Shown here: positions 50,886 to 58,741 of the stretch, one piece after another
How positions within the stretch are numbered: position 1 is the stretch's first letter
Layout of the letters: every line of letters starts with the position of its first letter
Assembly (NCBI GenBank): GCA_965242895.1
Contig: OZ251507.1
Location: forward strand, 372,001-436,000
Direction of reading: 5' to 3'
DNA from: CATQHL01 sp965242895
GTDB taxonomy: Bacteria > Actinomycetota > Acidimicrobiia > Acidimicrobiales > CATQHL01
DNA length: 64,000 bases
The notes under the pieces: model-generated
Seen by the model: the letters and a program-made list of their open reading frames with translations, nothing else
Told to the model about the DNA's origin: nothing
Databases searched by the model: none
Program-made: the position numbers and the translations under genes

Positions 50886-53309
50886 CTAGGGGCTTCGCAT
50901 GTCTCGGGTTATTGGTGGCCCCCAGCAGTCCACGCCTCCTCTGTTGAAGCTTCCGCCTATACGGTAACCGCAGACGTGGAAATACCCTGCACTGATCAAA
51001 GAGTACTTCCTAGTCCCTTTGTTAAAACTGTCAACCCAGGTGGGCAAGACAGGTTCCTGATTCCGCAAGTCCCAGCACCTGATTTGCCCACCGGAACGCA
51101 GCCCGCAGGCGTGCCACCCTCCAACTTCTAAAGAGACGAAGTAGGAGCCCGCTTCGCCTTCCCCGTAAACGTAGTCTCCGTACAATCCCCAGCACTCCGC
51201 CCTGTGGTTCTTGCGCAAAGCGCAGGCTTGGTGTTTCCCTACTCCTACGTCCACGAACACTCCCTCCGGCGGGGACAGGATCGGCCCCTCCCCGTAATAT
51301 AAGTCGTCCGCACCAAAGAGACTGCCGTTCCCCCAGCAAAGCAGGGAACCGTCCTCGCGCAGCCCGCACGAATAACCAAAGTCGTACCGATCAGGCTGAT
51401 CAGAGAAGTAAGGGTAATGATTCCCTGACAGCCCTGGCTCCCGGTCTGCAAAAGGCCAGGGGCCGTCGTTGCCGCCCCAGCCGGCGTCCACGAACACTAA
51501 CCTCTCCCTCGGGGGCACCACCTTACTATGCCTCCCCGCACTGCCACCCCCCCAACACTCCACCCCCCCAGTGGGGCGCAGTCCGCAGGAGAAATCAACC
51601 GAAGCAACCACCTGAGTGAACACTCCTTCCGGGGGGGTGGCTTCACCGAAATCGTTCGACCCCCAACACTCCACCTCCCCAGAAGGGCGCAGGCCACACG
51701 CGTGAGCGTCAAACCCCACGCTAGAAGCGCCCACGCTCACTGATATAAACACTCCAGGCGGGATCGCCTCTCCCAGGTCGCCGAAACAATGTACTGTCTC
51801 GTCTAAGAACAACAAGCACTGAGCCCCCATATTCCCGAACTCGTAACTGAGAACCTCCCCACTTAAGTTAAACTCCTCAAGCGGGAGTAAACGATCGTTG
51901 TTCTCCGACTGCGAGTGCCAGCAGAGCAGAGTGTTGTCAACGCGCACTCCGCACGCCGTCTCCCGTCCTACGCCCAACCGGATGAACTTTTCCCCCTCTG
52001 GGGGGCCGTCCACGTCCACGCTGCCGCGTTTCCATTCCTTGCTCCAGCACTCAGCTGTCTGGTCTGGTCTCAGACCGCACGCGTACCCCCCTCCCCATTT
52101 CCCAACGACAACCGATGCAAACTCCCCCTCGGGGGGCTGCAGATACGTAATGGCCCAATTCCCTGACTTCCCGACCTCGTTCGTCGGGTCGTAATTCCCC
52201 CAACACTCCACAGAACCCTCCGGGCGTAAACCGCACACGTCTCCACCGCCGGCGCTGATCGCTTTGAACACCCCCGTGGGGGGAGCGAACTTCTCATCAG
52301 CGAAACTCGTATAACCAACCCCCCAGCACTCCACCTCCCCGCCCGGGCGCAACCCGCACATGAAATTATAGGCAGCGGCGATCGAAGTGAACTCCCCCTC
52401 GAGGGGGTAAACCGGCCCCGATCTGGCTGGTGAGGTGCCCCAGCATTCCACTTCACCACTTGGACGGATAGCGCAAGCGTGCTCTAACCCTACACTCACT
52501 GAAACGAACTCCCCCTCGGGGGGAGGCACGTCTGCTAACGGGTTCGCCCCCCAACACTCCACCTCCCCAGTAGGACGCACACCGCAGGCCGCCTCACGGC
52601 CAGCGTCCACCACAGCGAACGCGCCTTCTGGGGTCTCCACGGAAGGCTCCCCCCAACCGTCGTAGAAATCCCCTTCTAAATCATGGTACTCTCGATACCG
52701 GTAAGGCTCTCCCCAGTACCAGCACTCCACAGAATTGTCCGGTGAACGTAAACCGCATGAATAATTGAAACCTGCGCTGAGGTCACGCCCTCGGAGTTCC
52801 GAAGCCGAATCAGGCAGCACAGGAACCGGTAAAATGCGCACAGGAACGTACTCTTTTGAGGAAGCAATAGTCCTGTACTCCTCATCGGAAACAGTAGTCC
52901 CATCAACGGAAACAATAGTCCCATCCTCCAACTTATAGTATTCCCAAATCTCGGGAACACTAGTCGTCGTTGTCACAGGCGGCGCCGCAGTTGTAGTCGT
53001 TGTTGCAGCAGTCGTCGAAGTAATAGCAACAACAACAGAAGTCGTAGTGCTAGGAGAAGTAGTCGTAGTCGTCGTGGAAGTCGTTGTGATCGCAACAGTA
53101 CCGCTGGTAACAGTCGCCTCCACGCTCACATTCGTCTCAACGGAGGCTCCCGTTGTGGGAGGTGGCGGGGCGGGAGCCCTCAGAGGAGGGGGAACAGGCG
53201 GAGCCTCAGGCAGAACACCCTCCGCAGAGGGGACGGCACCCCCGCCGCCGCACGACGCCGCCAGCACGGCCGCTACTACGAATACTGGGAACCGTATTCT
53301 GCGCTTCAC
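50886..53309 (-). CDS. RCC1-repeat lipoprotein (cluster B, copy 1)
   Basis: A 807-aa lipoprotein: signal VKRRIRFPVFVVAAVLAASCGGG with lipobox AASC, a Thr/Val-rich stalk with long TTTTTT runs, a short YYKLEDGTIVSVDGT motif, then 14 RCC1-type repeats. Unlike cluster A there is no fibronectin domain. GTG at 53309 is preferred because AAAGAGG precedes it; ATG at 53330 adds seven residues, and the frame extending to 53441 reads the wrong frame of a peptidase-gene remnant. The C-terminal 270 residues are almost identical to copy 3, while the middle (GEVLSYEFGNMGAQCLLF, GASSVGFDAHACGLRP) matches copy 2, so this gene is a mosaic. Confidence 0.88.
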   Translation of the reverse strand: MKRRIRFPVFVVAAVLAASCGGGGAVPSAEGVLPEAPPVPPPLRAPAPPPPTTGASVETNVSVEATVTSGTVAITTTSTTTTTTSPSTTTSVVVAITSTTAATTTTTAAPPVTTTTSVPEIWEYYKLEDGTIVSVDGTTVSDEEYRTIASSKEYVPVRILPVPVLPDSASELRGRDLSAGFNYSCGLRSPDNSVECWYWGEPYRYREYHDLEGDFYDGWGEPSVETPEGAFAVVDAGREAACGVRPTGEVECWGANPLADVPPPEGEFVSVSVGLEHACAIRPSGEVECWGTSPARSGPVYPLEGEFTSIAAAYNFMCGLRPGGEVECWGVGYTSFADEKFAPPTGVFKAISAGGGDVCGLRPEGSVECWGNYDPTNEVGKSGNWAITYLQPPEGEFASVVVGKWGGGYACGLRPDQTAECWSKEWKRGSVDVDGPPEGEKFIRLGVGRETACGVRVDNTLLCWHSQSENNDRLLPLEEFNLSGEVLSYEFGNMGAQCLLFLDETVHCFGDLGEAIPPGVFISVSVGASSVGFDAHACGLRPSGEVECWGSNDFGEATPPEGVFTQVVASVDFSCGLRPTGGVECWGGGSAGRHSKVVPPRERLVFVDAGWGGNDGPWPFADREPGLSGNHYPYFSDQPDRYDFGYSCGLREDGSLLCWGNGSLFGADDLYYGEGPILSPPEGVFVDVGVGKHQACALRKNHRAECWGLYGDYVYGEGEAGSYFVSLEVGGWHACGLRSGGQIRCWDLRNQEPVLPTWVDSFNKGTRKYSLISAGYFHVCGYRIGGSFNRGGVDCWGPPITRDMRSP

Positions 53310-53356
53310 TTCACTGCCTCTTTCCTTCATTGAACCGTCTGCCGGACACCAGGGGC

Positions 53357-53432
53357 TCACGGGTGGACGTATAGGACCGGAGTCCCCAGCGTCCAGTTCC
53401 GCACACAATCCAGGCCAGTGCTCGCGGGCGGG
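53357..53432 (-). pseudogene. Short C-terminal remnant of the FN3-peptidase gene
   Basis: About 25 codons read STGLDCVRNWTLGTPVLYVHP and a stop, matching the extreme C-terminus of the FN3-peptidase, with one Gly-to-Cys difference. It lies between two RCC1 genes in the same relative position as the longer fragments at 50519 and 55907. Confidence 0.75.
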
Positions 53433-53474
53433 CTGCAGCACCGCAGGCGTCTAAGCGGTCGCCCCTGCGTCATT

Positions 53475-55859
53475 TTAGTCTTCGCCTGTGTACTCTGGTT
53501 CAAGCGGGTAGGGCGTTGAACGGGTCATCGTAGGCCCCCAGCAGTCTACGCCCCTGCCGCGGGCGCCGCAGACGTGGAAATATCCTGCGCTGATCAGAGA
53601 ATACTCCCTCTCCGCTCCGTTGAGTGTAATAGGAGAAGGCAGCACCGGAGCCTGGGTCGTCAAGTCCCAGCACACGACTTTCCCACTTGAACGCAACCCG
53701 CAGGCGTGCCACCCCCCCACCTCTAAAGAGACGAACCGCTCCCCCTGACCGGTTTTCTCCCCGTAAACGTAACCCCCGTCCGCCCCCCAGCACTCCACCG
53801 TAAAGTTCTGACGCAAAGCGCAAGCCTGATGCCTGCCCACCCCCACGTCCACGAACACCCCCGAAGGCGGGGACAGGAGCGGCTCACCTATAGAAATACG
53901 ATTATCATTCACCCCCCAGCAGAGCAGGGAACCGTCCTCGCGCAAACCGCACGAATACCCCCAATCAGTCTCACTGTAATAATGCATATCCGAATCCCGG
54001 CCAGCGAAAAGCCAAGGAATGTCATGACCCCCCCAGCCGGCGTCCACGAACACTAACCTCTCCCTCGGAGCCACCACCTTACTATGCCTCCCCGCACTAC
54101 CACCCCCCCAACACTCCACTTCCCCGGTGGGACGCAGTCCGCAGGAGAAATCAACCGAAGCTACCACCTGAGTGAACACTCCCTCCGGGGGGGTGGCTTC
54201 GCCGAAATCGTTCGACCCCCAGCATTCCACCGCACCCGACGGGCGCAGCCCGCACGCATGAGCGTCAAACCCCACGCTAGAAGCGCCTATGCTCACTGAG
54301 GTGAACACTCCAGGCGGGACAGCCTCCCCCAGGTCGCCGAAACAATGCACTGTCCCGTCTAAGAACAACAAGCACTGAGCCCCCATATCCCCGAACTCGT
54401 AACTGAGAACCTCCCCATTTAAGTTAAACTCCTCAAGCGGGATCATGCGATCGTTGTTCTCCGACCGTGAGTGCCAGCAGAGCAGAGTGTTGTCAACGCG
54501 CACTCCGCACGCCGTCTTCTGTCCTACGCCCAACCGGATGAATTTTTCCCCCTCCGGGGGGCCGTCCACGTCCACGCTGCCGTACTGCGATTCTTTGCTC
54601 CAGCACTCCGCTGTCTGGTCTGGTCTCAGACCGCACGCGTACCCCCCTCCCCATTGCCCAACGAAAACCGATTCGAACTCCCCCTCGGGGGGCTGCAGAT
54701 ACGTAATATCCCAACTCCCTATCTCGTTCGTCAAATCGTAGTTCCCCCAGCACTCCACGGAACCCTCAGGGCGCAACCCGCACACGTCTCCGCCGCCGGC
54801 GCTGATCGCTTTGAACACCCCCGGGGGAGGAGCGAACTCCTCATCCGCGTAACTCGTATAACCAACCCCCCAGCACTCCACCTCCCCGCCCGGGCGCAAC
54901 CCGCACATGAAATTATAGGCCGCGGCGATCGAAGTGAACTCACCCTCGGGGTGGAACAACGTCCCCGATCTAACGGGTGAGGTGCCCCAGCACTCCACTT
55001 CACCACTTGGGCGGATAGCGCAGGCATGCTCTAACCCTACACTCACCGAGACAAATTCCCCCTCGGGGGGAGGCACCTCCGCTAACGGGTTCGCCCCCCA
55101 ACACTCCACCTCCCCAGTAGGACGCAACCCGCAGGCTGCTTCACGGCCCGCGTCCACCGCAGCGAACCCGCCTTCCGGGGTCTCCACAGAAGGGTCACCC
55201 CAGTCGTCGTAGGAATCCCCTTCCCAACCCCAATAGGATTCTTTCTTAGGGCGGAAAGGCTCCCCCCAGAACCAGCACTCAGCGGAGTCATCCTGCCAAT
55301 GCAAACCACATGAATAATTCACGCCGGCGCTTAAACGATCCCTCTCACCGACCTCCGAAACCGAAGCAGGCAACACCGGAACCGGCATAATACGCACAGT
55401 AACGTACTCTTCAGAGGAATCAATAGCCCTGAACTCCTCACGGGAAACAATAGTCCCATCAACGGAAACAATAGTCCCATCCTCCAACTCATAATATTCC
55501 CAAACCTCAAGAACACTAGCAGTCGTCACAGGCGGCGCCACAGTTGTGGTAGTTGTTGCAGCAGTCGTAGAAGTAACAGAAACAGCAGAAGTCATAGTAG
55601 TGCTAGAAGCAGTAGTCGTCGTCGTGGAAGTCGCAGTGGTCGCAGCAGAACCGGTGGTCACGGGCGCCCCCACGCTCACATTCGTCTCAACAGACACCCC
55701 CGTCGTGGGAGGCGGCGGGGCGGGAACCTCCAGAGGAGGGGGAACAGGCGGCGCCTCAGGCAGAGCACCCTCCGCAGAGGGAACGGCGCCTCCCCCGCCG
55801 CACGATGCTGCCAGCACGACAGTTACTACGAACAACGGGAACCGTATTCTGCACTTCAC
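53475..55859 (-). CDS. RCC1-repeat lipoprotein (cluster B, copy 2)
   Basis: A 794-aa lipoprotein with the cluster B layout: signal MKCRIRFPLFVVTVVLAASCGGG, Thr/Ala/Val stalk, YYELEDGTIVSVDGT, and 14 RCC1-type repeats ending CGARGRGVDCWG. The GTG start has AGAGG about seven bases upstream. The C-terminal third differs from copies 1 and 3 (GGHDIPWLFAGRDSDMHYYSETDWGYSCGLRED), whereas the middle is shared with copy 1. It is 48 bases from the next peptidase-tail fragment. Predicted to be displayed on the outer face by its lipid anchor. Confidence 0.88.
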   Translation of the reverse strand: MKCRIRFPLFVVTVVLAASCGGGGAVPSAEGALPEAPPVPPPLEVPAPPPPTTGVSVETNVSVGAPVTTGSAATTATSTTTTTASSTTMTSAVSVTSTTAATTTTTVAPPVTTASVLEVWEYYELEDGTIVSVDGTIVSREEFRAIDSSEEYVTVRIMPVPVLPASVSEVGERDRLSAGVNYSCGLHWQDDSAECWFWGEPFRPKKESYWGWEGDSYDDWGDPSVETPEGGFAAVDAGREAACGLRPTGEVECWGANPLAEVPPPEGEFVSVSVGLEHACAIRPSGEVECWGTSPVRSGTLFHPEGEFTSIAAAYNFMCGLRPGGEVECWGVGYTSYADEEFAPPPGVFKAISAGGGDVCGLRPEGSVECWGNYDLTNEIGSWDITYLQPPEGEFESVFVGQWGGGYACGLRPDQTAECWSKESQYGSVDVDGPPEGEKFIRLGVGQKTACGVRVDNTLLCWHSRSENNDRMIPLEEFNLNGEVLSYEFGDMGAQCLLFLDGTVHCFGDLGEAVPPGVFTSVSIGASSVGFDAHACGLRPSGAVECWGSNDFGEATPPEGVFTQVVASVDFSCGLRPTGEVECWGGGSAGRHSKVVAPRERLVFVDAGWGGHDIPWLFAGRDSDMHYYSETDWGYSCGLREDGSLLCWGVNDNRISIGEPLLSPPSGVFVDVGVGRHQACALRQNFTVECWGADGGYVYGEKTGQGERFVSLEVGGWHACGLRSSGKVVCWDLTTQAPVLPSPITLNGAEREYSLISAGYFHVCGARGRGVDCWGPTMTRSTPYPLEPEYTGED

Positions 55860-55906
55860 TTCACTACCTCTATTCCTTCACTGAACTGTCTACCGGATAC
55901 CAAGGC

Positions 55907-56251
55907 TCACGGGTGGACGTATAGGACCGGAGTCCCCAGCGTCCAGTTCCGCACACCATCTAGGCCAGTGCCCGCCGGAAGGCCCAAATCCAGGGCTATG
56001 ATCACATGCGCGAAGTCGGCGGCCAAGACCAGATTGAGAGGCTTCAAAGTCCTATCAGACTCCCCCCTATGGTCACCCCTCGTCACCCCCACAAGCACGA
56101 ACTCATGCCCAGTCGCCCGCAAAGCCGTGTAAGCCGAAGCGTTCAAATTGACGGTAGTCTCAAGAATAGAATTATGCTCCACCGCATTCCAGACTGTCGC
56201 AGGCGCCGCGGGGGTGACGCTGGGGCAGGGGAGTCTCTGGTTTGTGTTCAC
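55907..56251 (-). pseudogene. C-terminal fragment of the FN3-peptidase gene (copy 2)
   Basis: A 114-residue frame with the same start (MNTNQRLPCPSVTPAAPAT) and the same peptidase-tail homology as the fragment at 50519, ending GVRNWTLGTPVLYVHP. The segment VTRGDHRGESDRTLKPLN resembles cluster A's peptidase (VTRGDHEGEPDKTKKPLN) more than the adjacent cluster B gene, indicating exchange between clusters. Confidence 0.7.
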
Positions 56252-56281
56252 TGCTTTGACATTTGGTTAGGGTCATGTGTG

Positions 56282-58693
56282 CTAGGGGCTTCGCATGTCT
56301 CGGGTTATTGGTGGCCCCCAGCAGTCCACGCCTCCTCTGTTGAAGCTTCCGCCTATACGGTAACCGCAGACGTGGAAATACCCTGCACTGATCAAAGAGT
56401 ACTTCCTAGTCCCTTTGTTAAAACTGTCGACCCAGGTGGGCAAGACAGGTTCCTGATTCCGCAAGTCCCAGCACCTGATTTGCCCACCGGAACGCAGCCC
56501 GCAGGCGTGCCACCCTCCAACTTCTAATGAGACGAATGTGGCGCCATCTTCGCCTTCCCCGTAAACGTAGTCTCCGTACAATCCCCAGCACTCCGCCCTG
56601 TGGTTCTTGCGTAAAGCGCAGGCTTGGTGTTTGCCTACTCCTACGTCCACGAACACTCCCTCCGGCGGGGACAGGATCGGCCCCTCCCCGTAATATAAGT
56701 CGTCCGCACCAAAGAGACTGCCGTTCCCCCAGCAAAGCAGGGAACCGTCCTCGCGCAGCCCGCACGAATAACCAAAGTCGTACCGATCAGGCTGATCAGA
56801 GAAGTAAGGGTAATGATTCCCTGACAGCCCTGGCTCCCGGTCTGCAAAAGGCCAGGGGCCGTCGTTGCCGCCCCAGCCGGCGTCCACGAACACTAACCTC
56901 TCCCTCGGGGGCACCACCTTACTATGCCTCCCCGCACTGCCACCCCCCCAACACTCCACCCCCCCAGTGGGGCGCAGTCCGCAGGAGAAATCAACCGAAG
57001 CGACCACCTGAGTAAACACTCCTTCGGGGGGGCTGGCTTCACCGAAATCGTTCGACCCCCAACACTCCACCTCCCCAGAGGGACGCAGTCCGCACGCGTG
57101 ACTTCCTCCTACGTTCACCGAGGTGAACACCCCGGGCGGGGCCGCCGCTTCCCCAAACGGGCTGCCGAAACACTGCACTGTTCCCTCTAAGAACAATACG
57201 CATCTGTTCCTCTTCTCCCCCCACTCGAAACTGAGAACCTTCTCATTAAAATAAAACTCCTCACTAGAGTGGATCACACGATCGTTGTTCTCCGACCGTG
57301 AGTGCCAGCAACTCAGCGTGTTGTCAACGCGCACGCCGCACGCCTTATCATGTCCTACACCCACCTGGATGAATTTTTCCCCCTCCGGGGGGCCGTCCAC
57401 GTCCACGCCGCCGCTATTCCATTCCTTGCTCCAGCACTCCACTGTCTGATCTGGTCTCAGACCGCACGCGTAGACCTGATGCCCGACGACAACCGACGCG
57501 AATTCCTCTTCGGGGGGCTGCAGATACGTAATGGCCCAATTCCCTGACTTCCTTACCTCGCTCGTCGGGTCGTAGTTCCCCCAGCACTCCACGGAACCCT
57601 CAGGGCGCAAACCGCACACGTCTCCGCCGAAGCCGGACAGGGCTCCGCCTCCGGCGCTGATCGCCTTGAACACCCCCGGGGGAGGAGCGAACATCTCATC
57701 AGCGAAACTTGTATAACCAACCCCCCAGCACTCCACCTCCCCGCCCGGGCGCAGCCCGCACACGAAATCACTGGCAGCGGCGATTGAGGTGAACTCCCCC
57801 TTGAGGGGGGAAACCGGCCCCGATCTAGCGGGTGAGGTGCCCCAGCATTCCACTTCCCCACTTGGGCGGATAGCACAGGCGTGCTCTAACCCTACACTCA
57901 CCGAAACGAACTCCCCCTCGGGGGGAGGCACGTCTGCTAACGGGTTCGCACCCCAACACTCCACCTCCCCAGTAGGACGCACACCGCAGGCCGCCTCACG
58001 GCCAGCGTCCACCGCCGCGAACCCGCCTTCTGGAGTCTCCACAGAAGGCTCCCCCCAACCGTCGTAAAAATCCCCTTCTAAATCATGGTACTCCCGATAC
58101 CGGTAAGGTTCTCCCCAGTACCAGCACTCCACAGAATCATCCGGTGAACGCAAACCGCACGAATAATTGAAACCAGAGCCAAGATTACGCCCACGGAGTT
58201 CCGAAGCCGAAACAGGCAACACCGGAACCGGTAAAATGTGCACAGGAATGTACTCTTTTGAGGAAGCAATAGTCCTGTACTCCTCAGCGGAAACAGTAGT
58301 CCCATCAACGGAAACAATAGTCCCATCCTCCAACTTAAAATATTCCCAAATCTCGGGAACACTAGTCGTCGTTGTCACAGGCGGCGCCTCGGTTGCAGTC
58401 GTCGTTACAACAGTCGTAGAAGTAACAGAAACAACAGTAGTAGTGCTAGTGGTAGTGGTTGTGGTTGTGGAAGTCGCAGCAGAACCCGTGGTAACAGGCG
58501 CCCCCACGCTCACAGTCGACTCAACGGAAGTTCCCGTCGTGGGAGGCGGAAGGGCGGGAGCCCTCAGGGGAGGAGGCTCTAGCGGAGCCTCAGGCAGAGC
58601 ACCCTCCGCAGGAGGGGCTACGCCCCCGCCGCCACACGACGCTGCCAGCACGGCCGCTACTACGAACAACGGGAACCGTATTCTTCGCTTCAC
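56282..58693 (-). CDS. RCC1-repeat lipoprotein (cluster B, copy 3)
   Basis: A 803-aa lipoprotein, first RCC1 gene behind the right-hand FN3-peptidase (49 bases). Signal VKRRIRFPLFVVAAVLAASCGGG with lipobox AASC, Thr-rich stalk, YFKLEDGTIVSVDGT and 14 RCC1-type repeats. The GTG at 58693 is preferred; ATG at 58714 is possible. Its middle is unique (EEFYFNEKVLSFEWGEKRNRCVLF), and one repeat has an extra GALSGFGG insertion. The C-terminal 270 residues are nearly identical to copy 1 over about 870 bases of DNA, implying recent duplication or gene conversion. Confidence 0.88.
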   Translation of the reverse strand: MKRRIRFPLFVVAAVLAASCGGGGVAPPAEGALPEAPLEPPPLRAPALPPPTTGTSVESTVSVGAPVTTGSAATSTTTTTTTSTTTVVSVTSTTVVTTTATEAPPVTTTTSVPEIWEYFKLEDGTIVSVDGTTVSAEEYRTIASSKEYIPVHILPVPVLPVSASELRGRNLGSGFNYSCGLRSPDDSVECWYWGEPYRYREYHDLEGDFYDGWGEPSVETPEGGFAAVDAGREAACGVRPTGEVECWGANPLADVPPPEGEFVSVSVGLEHACAIRPSGEVECWGTSPARSGPVSPLKGEFTSIAAASDFVCGLRPGGEVECWGVGYTSFADEMFAPPPGVFKAISAGGGALSGFGGDVCGLRPEGSVECWGNYDPTSEVRKSGNWAITYLQPPEEEFASVVVGHQVYACGLRPDQTVECWSKEWNSGGVDVDGPPEGEKFIQVGVGHDKACGVRVDNTLSCWHSRSENNDRVIHSSEEFYFNEKVLSFEWGEKRNRCVLFLEGTVQCFGSPFGEAAAPPGVFTSVNVGGSHACGLRPSGEVECWGSNDFGEASPPEGVFTQVVASVDFSCGLRPTGGVECWGGGSAGRHSKVVPPRERLVFVDAGWGGNDGPWPFADREPGLSGNHYPYFSDQPDRYDFGYSCGLREDGSLLCWGNGSLFGADDLYYGEGPILSPPEGVFVDVGVGKHQACALRKNHRAECWGLYGDYVYGEGEDGATFVSLEVGGWHACGLRSGGQIRCWDLRNQEPVLPTWVDSFNKGTRKYSLISAGYFHVCGYRIGGSFNRGGVDCWGPPITRDMRSP

Positions 58694-58741
58694 TTCACTA
58701 CCTCTTTCCTTCATTGAACCGTCTGCCGGACACTAGAGGGC

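Noticed and set aside
52435..53441. Extended N-terminus for the cluster B copy 1 lipoprotein (start at 53441)
   Set aside because: The extra residues come from the wrong frame of a peptidase-gene remnant. The signal peptide and ribosome-binding site point to 53309.
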